The notes: generated from the letters alone by a model not told the origin. Shown: positions 23,572-34,609, counted from the stretch's first letter. The stretch: 64,000 bases of DNA from Massospora cicadina (GCA_022478985.1 JAKSZP010009277.1:124001-188000), one strand, 5' to 3'. Numbers and translations: made by a program.

Positions 23572-26500
23572 ATGACTAGGATCCAGTATGATGGAGGAGC
23601 TTTCCAGTCAGCGTCACGCATAGATATGGCACTGATTGGCCCCCTGCTAATTGGCCGCGTCTCCTCTCCCATCTCTCGTGACAACCATCTGAGTGATCAC
23701 AGGTCACTCACCGTTGTCCTCACCACCACACTTAGACCGTCGCGTAGGTTCTGGCCTAGGGTTGCCCCAGCTCTTCTCAACAACCCCTTCACTAAGGAGA
23801 AGCTGTCTATGACCATCCGGGAGACTCTCACCTCACCCCCACCCCACCTGCTTGACCACAAGGCTAGATGGGCGGTGACCAAGGAGGGCATCACCCGCGT
23901 TGCTTACAACTGTGCCAAAGCCCAGATGATTGCAGCTCGCGCCAGAGTCAAAAGGGCGGAAGCCAGAATCAGACATCTAGAGCGAAACTGCCAGCCTTCG
24001 CCCTCTCCCAGATGGTTGGAAGACTGGGAAGCGGCGCAGGAAGCACTCCGCTTGGAGCTCACACTTCAGGAAGAACGGGCAGCAAACTTTACAACATCTC
24101 GTTACTATGCTCAATGGGAACGCCCCATCCGCTTCTTCTTTCAGAAACAGAAAGCCCGGTCAACAGCGCAGGATATTACTGCACTGAAGATTGGCACTAC
24201 AACCACTTCGGATAAGGAGGAAATCACGCAGGAACTACACCGCTTCTACTCCAGCCTCTTCCATGCCACCCAGGTGGACCCATTGGACATCCAAGACTTC
24301 CTGTGGCGGGCTCCAGAGCCGCCCATTGACCCACGGGCTGATGAGGCTCTACTGGCGCCTATTTCCATCCAGGAGGTGATGGAAACCCTTCTGAAATCCC
24401 CACGGCTTAAAGCCCCAGGCCCAGACGGAATACCCTTTGAGGTGTACCTTCTGGAACCTGCAGTGATAGCCAAAACCCTCCGCGACCTCTTCGCTGCACT
24501 CTTGGTGAATGGCGAGGTCCTCCCCGACTCCAGAGGCTCAATCACGACCCTCATTCACAAGAAGTCAGACCGTGAGAACCTGGCGAACTGGCGCCCCATA
24601 GCGTTGATCAACACAGACCACAAGCTCTTCACAAAGCTTCTGGCCAACCGCATCACCAAATGGGTGTCACCTCGCCTCTCCCCATCCCAGTACGGTTTTA
24701 TTCCGGGGAGGTCGTTATGGGACAACTATAATGACCTTCACGTGACTTTGACTGCTAACTCTCGTAAGGTGAATGGCTTTGTGGCTCTTCTGGATATGGA
24801 GAAAGCATATGATCGGGTAGCCTGGAAGTATATTGATGCTTCCCTGGCCCGCTTCCATCTCCCACCCGCAGCTAGGCGCTGGATATCAGCGCTCTATGAA
24901 CAGCTCCACACCAGAGTCCTGGCGCCAATGGGTTTTACAATGGCAGTACCAGTTGGACAAGGTCTCCGGCAAGGGGACCCCCTGAGCCCTATCCTTTTTA
25001 ACATCACCCTTGACCCCCTCTTGGCCTCCTTACAGGACAAGCTAACAGGGATTCTGGTCCCAGGTAAAGCCCCCACACGCACCATGGCATTTGCAGATGA
25101 CACTGCCATTGCATTTGGCTGCCCTGGGGATGTTGCCCTCGCTGCTGTGACCATTGAGAGGTACACCAAGGCGTCCAACGCCATGGTCAACACCTCCAAG
25201 ACAACAGTTGTACAGGTCGGCTCCCCCACCTTCCCCCCACCATTTGGTATTGAACCTGAGCGCGGTACCTTCCGTCACCTGGGCGTTCTCACCAACCAAC
25301 AAGGAGTTGCGCTAAAAGACAATGAGGACTTGCTCCTTGCAGCAGTTAACTCCAGGATTGCCAGCTGGAACCGGCGGCACATCACCCCCCAGGGTCGAGC
25401 TCTGATGGCCAATGTGTTCCTCCTCTCCAAAGTCTGGTTCCTAGCGCACGTCTGCCCATTCACAGATGCCTTTTATACGCGGCTCAATGTACTCCTCCGC
25501 TGTTGGATCTGGGGCTCAAACCATCCACCAATAGCCCTCTCAACCATTGCCCGACCCTGCAATGAAGGGGGCCTAGGGCTTCTGGACACGCGATCCCACG
25601 CCACCACAATCTTCCTGAAGTTCCTATGGCCGATTGTCTGCTGGGACGCGACCCCCATGCCCCAATGGGCGCCCGCCCTCCGCCAGTCAGTGTCAGCAGC
25701 TCTGGGTCTTCCTAGAGCATCTATGACCTCACTAGGGGAGTGGCTCACAAACCACCCAGGCCATCGCCTAAAACCATCCTCATCCCCCTACTGGAACCAG
25801 GCTCTCCTTGCCCTGAAACGAGTAGGCGCGCGGATCCACCATGCCTTCCCATACAGAAGGGAAGGCCCTGGCCTCAGCCCACGTCGCCATGCAATTGTGC
25901 ACAATGGACAAGTTGTCACAACTCGCCTCAACCCCCAAGATCGTCCTCCCATCCGCCCAAGACTCCTTGAGCTCCTCCCTCCCTCCGTGAGATTTGACCT
26001 TAAGGAATTGTGGAAGGACGTCTATCACCCCATCCTGTCAGCAAAGGTGTCCAACACCTTATGGAGAGTGCTCCACTGTTCATACAGGACAGGGGACCGG
26101 ACTGGCCCTACCTTCCAGCACCAAAGCTGCCCCCGCTGTGTGGAGCCTATTGACTCCCACCTCCATCGTTTTTTCACCTGTCCAGGTGTCACCGCATTTT
26201 GGCCAAAGGCCCGCGCGCTCCTCCATGCTCAGCCCTGGTCTGGACACCCTGTGCAAGACCTCATGTTTGAGCAGACATTGCCTGGTTGCCACCGACCCCT
26301 CCGTGTCCTCGCCTATGCCACAGCCATCTGGACCATCCATAACTCCTTCCTTCGTGCTGCCTTTGACCAGCAGGTGTGGACCCTTCCACACATGATCACT
26401 CACTTTCAGGTACACTTTGAGATGGCCCTGAAGGTCTGCACTATGTCGCCAACCCTCCCCCGCTCAGTTGTCACTGCAGCACGGCTCTGGAGCGCAAACC

Positions 26501-26577
26501 CCCCCTCCCTTTCTCGATGCCTCCTCCCTCCCCTTCCCTCGCCTCAGGCTCTTAGGAGCCCAGGCGTAATTCAATAA
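23572..26577 (+). CDS. LINE A ORF2: reverse transcriptase, 1001 codons open
   Basis: This frame is open for 1001 codons. The first ATG is probably not the native start, since upstream endonuclease coding is joined by a frameshift. Residues about 40-45 hold the endonuclease SDH motif (LSDHRSL). The RT domain spans roughly residues 280-570: KSPRLKAPGPDGIPFEVY, NWRPIALINTDHKLFTKLLA, QYGFIPGRSLWDN, ALLDMEKAYDRVAW (405-418, catalytic Asp in block A), GLRQGDPLSPILFNI, and MAFADDT with FADD at 507-510. A thumb-like region follows (FRHLGVLTNQQG). Near residue 853 a Cys/His motif, CPRCVEPIDSHLHRFFTC, is the C-terminal zinc finger typical of these LINEs. The protein would copy element RNA at nicked target DNA in the nucleus. 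All catalytic residues are present. Confidence 0.9.
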   Translation: MTRIQYDGGAFQSASRIDMALIGPLLIGRVSSPISRDNHLSDHRSLTVVLTTTLRPSRRFWPRVAPALLNNPFTKEKLSMTIRETLTSPPPHLLDHKARWAVTKEGITRVAYNCAKAQMIAARARVKRAEARIRHLERNCQPSPSPRWLEDWEAAQEALRLELTLQEERAANFTTSRYYAQWERPIRFFFQKQKARSTAQDITALKIGTTTTSDKEEITQELHRFYSSLFHATQVDPLDIQDFLWRAPEPPIDPRADEALLAPISIQEVMETLLKSPRLKAPGPDGIPFEVYLLEPAVIAKTLRDLFAALLVNGEVLPDSRGSITTLIHKKSDRENLANWRPIALINTDHKLFTKLLANRITKWVSPRLSPSQYGFIPGRSLWDNYNDLHVTLTANSRKVNGFVALLDMEKAYDRVAWKYIDASLARFHLPPAARRWISALYEQLHTRVLAPMGFTMAVPVGQGLRQGDPLSPILFNITLDPLLASLQDKLTGILVPGKAPTRTMAFADDTAIAFGCPGDVALAAVTIERYTKASNAMVNTSKTTVVQVGSPTFPPPFGIEPERGTFRHLGVLTNQQGVALKDNEDLLLAAVNSRIASWNRRHITPQGRALMANVFLLSKVWFLAHVCPFTDAFYTRLNVLLRCWIWGSNHPPIALSTIARPCNEGGLGLLDTRSHATTIFLKFLWPIVCWDATPMPQWAPALRQSVSAALGLPRASMTSLGEWLTNHPGHRLKPSSSPYWNQALLALKRVGARIHHAFPYRREGPGLSPRRHAIVHNGQVVTTRLNPQDRPPIRPRLLELLPPSVRFDLKELWKDVYHPILSAKVSNTLWRVLHCSYRTGDRTGPTFQHQSCPRCVEPIDSHLHRFFTCPGVTAFWPKARALLHAQPWSGHPVQDLMFEQTLPGCHRPLRVLAYATAIWTIHNSFLRAAFDQQVWTLPHMITHFQVHFEMALKVCTMSPTLPRSVVTAARLWSANPPSLSRCLLPPLPSPQALRSPGVIQ

Positions 26578-26627
26578 ACATCGATGAATCCCCCCTTTGG
26601 GTTGGGACCATCTAGTACTAAAAAAAA
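26578..26627 (+). other. LINE A 3' UTR and tail motif
   Basis: Directly after the ORF2 stop come ACATCGATGAATCC, a C6/T3/G3 stretch, GGTTGGGACCATCTAG, TACTA and a run of A. C and G runs can pair (CCCC with GGGTTGGG), so a small hairpin near the end is possible. Nearly the same sequence is found in four tail-only insertions (1691, 18290, 46428, 61617) and, in variant form, at the end of element D (43461-43508). It is the likely recognition tail for the LINE A reverse transcriptase. Confidence 0.8.
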
Positions 26628-26643
26628 ATATTAGCTGATGTAG

Positions 26644-27786
26644 GAGGCAATTTTACGCGAGAATCTCCAACGTGATACTAAAGTGAATAATACCTTTTGG
26701 TTCCCTCTAGCAGACATAACCAACGTCAGGTAGAAGCATGATCAGTTAAAAGTAAGGGAACTCTATACCCCAAGAGAGACAATGACAAGTCAGGGTAATT
26801 GATAATTTCATTGAATTCTCATAAAAATTGAGTCTAAAAGTATGTTGAAACTCAAGTTATCGAGTACAATGGCAGGGATTGTAAAGGTTATTTTCCCAAT
26901 TTTCAGGAGAAGGGATGAAAAAGCTATAATTGACCAAGTACTCTGAGGTCCATACGTGCCTTATTTTTCAAAGTGAGAAATATCAGGAGTTAATTTGATT
27001 TTCTTGATAATTTTGATGAAACAACATTCACGGGAGATCCTGTATCTATGATAACTTTGGCATTGATTCATTCACTCAGAAGTCAATACAGGTAATGATG
27101 CTTCCAAACTGAGAGGATAAAGCCAACAAGGAGGGCAAGGAATAAGAAGAATGTTCATCTTTATTATACTCAATCAGGCTCTGATGCTTTTGATGCGCAC
27201 TCATCTCAATATCAAGGTGGAGAATCTTATTGGGCATATCTCTTTTCTTCTTCTCATCTGCTTTCTTCTTGAAACAACGATCCTCAGTATGAAAATAATA
27301 ATGACAGTAGTTACACTTACCGCCCTAGTATTCTCAGGCATAGCATAGACTTTGGGGCAACTAGGTCTGGGAGACTCATAAACTTGGGGTTTTTGGAGAA
27401 TTAAGGAGGCAATTCCAACAAGGCCTCCTTAATGTCCAAGATACATCAGAAAGTCTTTTTAACACTAATTAGATAAACTTGCATTTGCATTCTGGAAGAA
27501 AAGGCTGACATAACTGCTGTAATCGCATCATCCAAATTTAACTGACCATAAGCCACTAGAGTCTGAGCTTCCCAATAAAACCAATGAGCAAAGTTTTTGA
27601 TAGATTCATTCCAGTGGGGCTGTATCCCCATAAAAGCCTGTTTTTGAGAGGACAGAGTTTCCTCACTCCCAAATTCTTTGATAAGTGCTCCCTTCACTTG
27701 AGACCAGGTAGAGCAAGTCATCAAATGGGGTACCATGATATTCTGAGCCAAACGAGTAAGGCAATTTGGCAAATAATTCATCTTTT
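26644..27786 (-). pseudogene. Element B protease and Gag C-terminal half
   Basis: Reading right to left, the capsid piece (27781-27446) includes STWSQVKGALIKEFGSEETL, FMGIQPHWNESIKNFAHWFY and LDDAITAVMSAF. It parallels the element A Gag segment with LDDAIAAILAG. The CCHC knuckle CNYCHYYFHTEDRC is at 27274-27315. The protease site VIIDTGSPVNVVS has its DTGS at 27035-27046. Gag and protease are followed by the LINE A insertion. Stops interrupt the joins. Gag would form particles and bind RNA through the knuckle; the protease would process it. Confidence 0.82.
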
Positions 27787-28034
27787 TTAATTTTTAATTT
27801 ATTGCGGGGAAGGCTGACCATGGGACGGACACTTCCAAATATGCCTCAGGAAAGATAAAATTAGTACCAGGGGAGGCACCCCAGAGAAGTGATGCTATCT
27901 CTTGTTGCCAGCGAGAACGCCGCTTATGGGGAGGGGGAGGGAACGTGTGAAGGGGCCGTAGCCACTATTGAGCACGTGTGGAGGAAGGGGTCTGATTTGA
28001 TAAACCAGACTGGGAACCAGGAGGAGACCAGCTG

Positions 28035-31000
28035 TCAGCGATGCGGTGGGAGATATCCAAACATCCACGCTTGAAAGCGGTCCACCAAATGAGACCAGAA
28101 TCTGTGGACAGCTTCTGGGAGGGTGGGGATGGAGCCAGCGATGGCATCCAAGACAATCGTGTGGATAGTCCACATGGCGATTGAAACCACCAGAGCACGG
28201 AGGGAGGGTGGGAGGAGGGGGGCCATTGATGAAGCAAACATATCTCTTGACAGACTGAAGGGATGCGTTTGATCCTGGCCCAGCAGACGTTGGACTTCGC
28301 GCCATATTACTTTAGAGGTGGGGCACTTCTCCAGGCGGTGGAACAGCGTTCCATACTGGCCACAAATGACGCAGGATGAGTGTAAAGCGTTAGAGCGCTC
28401 ATATGTACGATACACCCACCTCAGGCAGCGCCACACATGGGAGCGGACTTGAGGCTGCAACAGAGGATGGTGTGCGTATTTCCAGATAGTCTTTTGGGTC
28501 TCAGTGGAATTAGGGATGTCCATCATGTCCAGGTAGTCCACCCTGGATAGGACTTGGGGTCGAATGGGGATCACGCCATCATGGATGGGTAGCCCCTATA
28601 CCTCTTGTGTGAACTGAGGAGAGGGGCGGCCTCTTCAGGTTGTATGTCTGCTAATATGAATTCTCCACTCTGCGCTTTGCATGGAGAGTAGGATTCGTTT
28701 GTAGTGGGTTTTAGTCCTGTGAGGACCTGTGGCCGATGTGTGTGATGCGAGGTATTTCATCAGGGAGTGGGGGTTTGATAGATTGTTGAGGCCCAAGGCT
28801 TTGGAGAAGTTGGAGCAGGCTGCGCGGGACCAGTGTTGGGATGGGAGTGTAGGAGCGGTGACAGCCGCGATCCAAGTGCCCAGGATCTTGGCATCATGGG
28901 CTTTGAAGTCAAGCAGGCCCATGCCACCTTGATGATGAGGGCCAAACATGACCTCTAGCCGTACTGGTGGAGGGCGGCCTGACCAAAGCCATCCTTGCAG
29001 CAAAGCATACAGGGATTTGAAGAAGCTCGGTGAGAAGGGGATGGCGTGGGCTCCAAACCAGACTTTGGATAGGAGCATAGAGTTGGCAAGAACAACCCTG
29101 CCAGTGAGGGTAGTAGGGTGGGCTCTGAGAGAGGCGATTCACTTTGTCACGTTGTCCAGTATATGGCACTCCATTACTGCTGACGCATATCCGCCTGCCT
29201 CCATCCACACGCCCAGATGGCGCACTGGTCCTATGGTAGGACGTGGCATGAAGGGGAGCACCAGTGGAGCGGTGTGTGTTGAGTTAGTAAGGCGTGGACG
29301 TGGGCGAGCACATGGGCTGGGTTGGGAACTAATTGCTGGGGTCCAGCAGTTCTGAAACTGACCAAGGAGGATGATTTCGGTTTTTGGAGGCATTCAGTGC
29401 CGCGTTGCTTACCTGGGAATATTCCTGGATGAGGGCTTCAAGCGCGCATGCATCTTTGTTATTAGACACCCCCACCACGCAATCATCTGCAAATGCCATA
29501 ATCTTGACTGGGGTTTGGCCTGGCACATGGACCCCAGTGAGTTGGGCATTCACATTTCGCAGTAGTGGGTCAAGGCTGAAGTTGTATAAGAGTGGGATGA
29601 GGGGGTCCCCTTGTCACAGGCCCCTTTGAGGGTGGACTACTTCCGTTAGGAAGCCTGGGCCACGCACTGCCATTGTCACAGATTCCGTGAGCAGCATCAC
29701 CCAGTTTATGAAGCGGGGGGTAGGCGGAATTGATGGAGGCAGGCCCTAAGGTATTCCCAGTTTACTCTATCATAGGCCTTTTGTTGGTCCAAGAATACAA
29801 GTGCTTAAGAGGCTGTGGACTGACACACATTAGCCACAGAGTGCACGTTATCCCAAATCGACCTTCTGGGGATGAAACCAAATTGTTCTGGAGAGATGGT
29901 GGCAGATGCTACAGTCCCTAAACGGTTAGCCATGATTTTTGTTAAAATTTTGGTGTCTGTGTTTGTTAGAGAAATGGGGCACCAGTTGGCTAAGTCAAGC
30001 TTATCCCCTTTCTTTAAGAGTGTGACAGTAAAGGCCTCATGTCTTCCTGGTAGGAGGCGCGTTTCCAACAGGCTTTGGTTAAGTGAGGCTAGCAGCAATG
30101 GGGATATATATTTGATATATTTTGTAGAACTCATATGGAATGCCATCTGGGCCTGGGCATTTTTGGTTTGGCGCACCGCGAATGGCTGTCCATAATTTGT
30201 TTGGAGTAATTAAATTCATTATTTCTGGGTATCAGAAAATGGTGCGGATATGAGCTCAGTCAAGAAATTCTGCCATTTCAGCTGGCTGAATTGGTTCAGC
30301 TCAGTATAACTTGGAGTAATATTTTTGCATTTCAATTGCCACTTTGGCTGGTATGTCCACAATGGAATTATCCAATCTTTGCACCTGTGTACAGGCCACG
30401 CTCTGGCGTGGTGCAAAATTTTTTTAAAGAAGTATGCGGTGCACTTGTTGCCTTTAGTGATGCATGTGGCCCTGTATTGGACACAAACCTGATGTTTATG
30501 TTGCCTTTCGAGTGCATTGAGGTGGGCAGCTGCCTCCGCCCACTTCCGGCCCCATGCAGGGCTGTATCCTGTGGATGGAATGTTGGACTCCAAGTGGGCC
30601 AATTCCGCCAGAGTGCGCGAGATAACCGCTGATGTGGCTCGTGAGCATCTGGAGGAGAGATGGCAATAGTGGCGGATGGTGTCCTCTTTGAAAGTTGCCC
30701 ATGTGGAAATGGGGTCCACGCAAAATGGTGCAACAAATGATTTCACCAAAGTTGCCTCTTCCACCCACATGGAAAATCCTGGCGACGCGAGCTCAAGGGC
30801 AGATTTTGCACCAATGTGGGGCCTTTGCAACTGTGACGGGTAAGTGGTATGTTATCAAGACCAGTCGGTGGTCAGAGAATTCCATTTTCGTTGTTTTGAA
30901 GTGGGAGATGTGGGGTTGGAATTTTGCCAGTGTTAGAATAAGGTCAATGCGGGTCATGGACCTTAATTGGCCGTTGTGGATGTGGGGATGTGTCATATTT

Positions 31001-31557
31001 TTGAGCAGTGGGGCATATTGTGGCAGCGCATTCATTAGCCCAAGGGTGGCTTTTTAAACATGTAGTTCTACGTGACCCTGTGGGGCGTGGGGTGAGGGCG
31101 GCCACCGGTCTGTTGGTGAGGTTAGCCAACAGTTCATGTCGCCAACTAGGAAAGAATCAGGGGGTAGCGGGAGGGATTTGACTGATGAGAAAAATTCCTG
31201 ATGCTTGTGTGCACCGTTTGGGGCATAGATGTTGACAATTGTGTGCACAATGTTGGCCCATGAGAAGGTGACGATGAGCACTCGGCCATTTAGGAATGTT
31301 TCTGAGGATGTGAATTTGAAAAAATTATTTTTCCGAATTAGCACCCCACAGTGCTTTGACCAAAAGGATAAGGATGGGAGGAGCATTGTTTTCCAAGCTT
31401 CCTCGGAACCTCATGGGCAGTGGGGCTCCTGGATGGCCAGGATATCCACGGGTAAATTGTGTTGTAAAAAACTCAGTTTCCTAGCCTGGGATGGGGAGGC
31501 CTTGAGTCCGGCGATATTCAGTGTCCCTAGAGTGAAGGTTTCCCCCATTGCACCTTA
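28035..31557 (-). pseudogene. LINE B ORF2: endonuclease and reverse transcriptase
   Basis: From the right: LGTLNIAGLKASPSQARK and DILAIQEPHCP (endonuclease start, about 31530-31430), VNIYAPNGAHKHQEFF, and FLVGDMNCWL (about 31150). RT: LLPGRHEAFTVTLLKKGDK, DLANWCPISLTNTDTKILTK, QFGFIPRRSIWDNVHS (about 29860), and MAFADDCVVG with FADD at 29482-29493, catalytically complete. C-terminal: LLSKVWFGAHAIPFSPSFF and a Cys/His motif, CVICGQYGTLFHRLEKC (about 28370-28320). Several frameshifts and stops divide it, for example between 29139 and 29078. It has no complete product, but the motifs are well kept. Confidence 0.85.
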
Positions 31558-31779
31558 GGTGTGAGGGGGTGGGCCCCTGGGCCCACCAGCCTCTTCAAGG
31601 TCCCCACAGGCTTTCACAGCAGTGCGGGTGTTAGCAGCAACGCTATCAGGGTTTTTGTTAATTTTTGCAGAAAGAGTCGCATTGGCTTTGGCCTTCGCTT
31701 TTTGTTTTCCTGATGTCAAACGAATTTTTTGCGGTGCAGCTAAGTTTGGTGCACCGTTGAGCAGGTCAAAATTTTTTTT

Positions 31780-32969
31780 TCAAATTGGGATAGGTCCCAA
31801 GTTGGTTTCAACCGGAGCTTGGGTGCAGCGATTGGGTGAGATTGAATCTCCCATCGGATCCTCAGATTGAGTGGCCCGCTTGGCATGGGCCTCCCAATCT
31901 GATTGGGTGATGGATTCCTGAGTCGCTTCCGCTGTGAAGGTCTCCATGTCCTCCTGGCGTTGTGAGTGTGGGATGGTGGTGGTGGCCTTGGCCACTTCCT
32001 TAGCCGCGGCCCTATGGGCCTGCTTGGCCTTCTTCCGCTCCTGCAGGGAGATGGGCTTTACCAATAGGTAGCAGCCTTGTGCTCCCTACAGGAAAGCCTC
32101 CTTGGTCCTTGCGGTTGGTTTGTAGTGCGCCTCTCCGCTGGCCATGGCCGCCGAGGGGTGCTCTTGGAATGTGACGCCCTCCTTGATGGGGCATGTGTGC
32201 GCCTTATGGCTGAATGCATCACAGTGGGTGCAAATGGGGGGCGCGCTGTCCACAGTTACCTGGAATGGGTGGGTGGTATGCCCTGCAATATCAATAAAGG
32301 TGGAGTGTGGGATCTGGGTTAGGTCCTTCGCGATCTCCTCAGTTGGGTTCAGAACTGCAATGGCTTTGCCGGTGCACAGGTGTGGCATCAGCGTGAAACG
32401 TTGCATTTCAAAAGATTATATTTTGCCATATATGGCGAGACCATCTTTCAGGTGTTGCTCCAAAATGTCACGTTTTACCGTAGTAGGCAAAAAGTCAAGC
32501 GTGAGGAAAATTTGGTTTGATTTTGTCCATCTGGTGTGTTTGGTTTTGATGACCCATTGCCCTTTGGGGAGGTCAACCACTATGCGCACCGCTGCAGCCT
32601 TTTCTGCTGCTATTTTGCTTTCGAAACCCAGGTCCAGCCAACCGTGTGACATGGAGTGAAGTGCAACGTACACCATGGTTGGGAAAATTTTGTGTACATG
32701 TTCAAAAAATTTTTCCCATAAGGCCATTTTTTGGATGTTCAGATACACACGGACTCCGAATTCCACTGACAAAAGTGGCTGGGAGTGTGGCATGTTGATG
32801 TACTGGTTGCATCGTGCTTGCCACGCGAGCTCTCTGGGGAAATTGTGACTGCCGGTTTTTTGAGATTTTTTTCTCTTCCTCCAGATTCTCCGGGGCGTTT
32901 TAAAATGTTAGAGGCCGCGGGCCTTCCACCTGCTCCTCTTGCCTTGCTTGCCCAACTGCTCCCAGACAT
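31780..32969 (-). pseudogene. LINE B ORF1 with CCHC zinc knuckle
   Basis: It begins near 32969 with MSGSSWASKARGAGGRPAAS, then a basic stretch. The core reads ALWEKFFEHVHKIFPTMVYV, WLDLGFESKIAAEKAAAVRI and FLTLDFLPTTVKRDILEQHL. It continues TLMPHLCTGKAIAVLNPTEE and PPICTHCDAFSHKAHTCPIK. The knuckle CTHCDAFSHKAHTC is at 32191-32232. The tail is charged. LINE C ORF1 is closely related (WVDLGFKTAKEVNKAV, VRIVLDLPDGQ). At least two frame changes split it. The role would be binding and chaperoning the element RNA. Confidence 0.82.
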
Positions 32970-33081
32970 GGGCGCAGACTAATCTCCTCTATGAGATTAT
33001 CAAACTAGATTGAGTCTTGAATTGAATAGGTTGCAAAAGTGTTTGTAACGAGAAAGAAAAGTTACAAATAAATCATCTTTT

Positions 33082-34550
33082 GATGATCTGTAGCCTAACT
33101 TAACGCCTTTTCATAAAGATAAAGGAAGTAAATGATGCTACCTTCCCTAGTGAGTACTTATCCTTGAATACCGGTTTGAAACTCATGGGGGCATTAGAGG
33201 TCAAAAAATGTACTCAAGGTTGTTCAGATTGAGTGAAAACATATGAATTGGAGTCTGACGCTTGAGAAGAAAATTGAGGATAAGGGCCAGCAGTTTTGGT
33301 GCAAATTTCACTAGTTTGACGGTTCAGCTCACCAAGCCCCACTTTATCATCTAATCGGCGGGATAGCTCAAAAATATGTTCCTGTTGGGTATTATACTTA
33401 TGTTCCAGAGTCTCAATCTTCGCTTGGGGCATTTTCCTTTAGATTTACAAGCATGGAATAGGATATCGGTGTCCTTTTCCCATCTACTTAAATTGATTAA
33501 CTCATCAGATAAAGACTGAAGTGACAAGAGAGGATTAATTGGTACCCCATCAGGGGTTAAGTTACATTTCTTGGCAAATTTATAGATTTCTTAATGCAAG
33601 TGATTCACAATACTCAAGAGAGAGTCAATTTGTTGAGGAGATCCTGAATGCCCATCAGCACCCTGAGGCCCCTGAGGTCACTCAACGCCTGGTGGACCAC
33701 AAGGCCCTACATTCCTGGGGGGTCCCCAAGGTCCATCAGCACCGGGTGGTCCACATGGCCTACATCCCCAGATGGCCCACGAGGTCCTTCAACCCCTGGA
33801 GGACCCATAGCTCCAGTAGTTTTCTCTACCTCATTAACCCAGAATTAAATTCCTGAGTATAACTGCTCCAATTGAACAAGACGGTTTCTAACTTCCGCCT
33901 CCATTGATTGATTACGCTCAGAGAGTTAAAAAACCCTCTCTCCATTCTCTCTGAATATCCTGTACTCGCCTTGTGAACTGAATATCAACAAAATTAGGCA
34001 TCCCAGTATTGAGCTGAATAAGCTGTTGATGAATTTCGTTGAGAAGGTTTGATTACTAATAAGGCCTCATGATTATCTTAGCTAAGTTTGGAGGCAGGCT
34101 TAAAAATTTTGGAAACATGATTACTCAAGGTTTGAAGTCCTTCTAGTAAATTGAACATCCCTTGATGGTGCATTCCCACTATGGGTAATAAATAGTATAA
34201 GGTGGGGTGAACAAGATGGTGAAAGTATTGTTTGGGGCCAATTCCTGGCATTTTGGAGGATTGCAATACTTCCCATAAAAAAGAGGGTATGGCATTATAT
34301 CAAGATTGGATAGCACGAATTCCAGGAATTAAAGCACCTTAAGGAAGTTGATTGATAGTATTTCATAAAATTTCAGGTGGTAGTTGAAAAATGAGGTAAA
34401 GCTTAAGTTAGGACCATGAAATTCCAAGTTGGCACAAAATTCCAACGTGGAAGATAATCTTGAGATTTGAGTTTCAGATAAGCTAACCCATCATAATATA
34501 TGGCATTGCTCATGGTCTTGAGCTTCTTCAGGCGAAAATTGAGAATCCAT
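33082..34550 (-). pseudogene. Element B Gag N-terminal half: coiled coils and collagen-like tract
   Basis: The start is ATG at 34550 (MDSQFSPEEAQDHEQ), about 60 bases after the 5' LTR and just inside the primer site. Broken frames follow with ILFTPPYTIYYP and KIIMRPY. Near 33905-33850 a heptad-like stretch, NQSMEAEVRNRLVQLEQLYS, leads to a Gly-X-Y tract (33640-33830). After that come SLLSIVNHLH, GVPINPLLSLQSLSDELINL and KIETLEHKYNTQQEHIFELS, again coiled-coil-like. The Gag continues after LINE B with the capsid. The layout coiled coil, collagen-like stalk, coiled coil, capsid is not what I know from Ty3 Gag proteins. A frameshift and two stops make this copy dead. Confidence 0.65.
33640..33830 (-). 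other. Collagen-like Gly-X-Y tract within element B Gag
   Basis: Read on the minus strand, triplets run GAM GPP GVE GPR GPS GDV, then after a one-base shift GPC GPP GAD GPW GPP, RNV, GPC GPP GVE, then a stop in place of Gly, then GPQ GAD GHS GSP. About 18 of 20 triplets start with Gly and Pro is common in the second and third place. Two of the apparent exceptions are single-base changes from Gly codons (GGA to TGA, and GG- to AGG). Collagen-like tracts form trimeric stalks elsewhere. Confidence 0.8.
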
Positions 34551-34595
34551 GGTAATGATTGACGTTTTTCATAGGTGCGTAACTCAGAGTACCCC

Positions 34596-34609
34596 TGTAG
34601 TGAGCACCA
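34596..34609 (-). promoter_or_regulatory. tRNA primer binding site of element B
   Basis: On the minus strand TGGTGCTCACTACA begins two bases inside the 5' LTR end. The initial TGG pairs with the CCA end of a tRNA. Elements G (63961-63974) and I (58653-58666) have the same site. It does not match the 3' end of the tRNA-Glu in this window. I cannot say which tRNA it is. Confidence 0.75.

Larger units (their letters stand above)
20166..26627 (+). mobile_element. LINE A, full-length non-LTR retrotransposon
   Basis: It is flanked by an exact 16-bp duplication, ATATTAGCTGATGTAG (20150-20165 and 26628-26643). It has ORF1 with a zinc knuckle, then ORF2 with an apurinic-type endonuclease and reverse transcriptase. 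A 43-bp 3' UTR is followed by a short A run. It has no LTR and no RNase H that I can see. The order and the C-terminal Cys-rich motif fit the Tad/I-like group of fungal and animal LINEs. It is clearly richer in G+C than the AT-rich DNA around it and keeps a 1001-codon open frame, so it is young. It is inserted, in opposite direction, into the protease-RT junction of element B. Confidence 0.93.
27787..33064 (-). mobile_element. LINE B, non-LTR retrotransposon
   Basis: About 5.3 kb, flanked by CAAATAATTCATCTTTT (27770-27786) and CAAATAAATCATCTTTT (33065-33081), one mismatch in 17. Its 3' end is a run of A and T (AAATTAAAAATTAAAAAA on the minus strand), without the LINE A tail motif. It has ORF1 and ORF2 of the same type as LINE C (plus strand, 53387-58638), and the two are one family. 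Frames are broken in several places. It is inserted in the Gag of element B, in the same direction as B. Confidence 0.88.

Noticed and set aside
33539..33856. Plus-strand open frames over the collagen-like region as genes
   Set aside because: They are the opposite strand of the Gly-X-Y tract in the Gag of element B.
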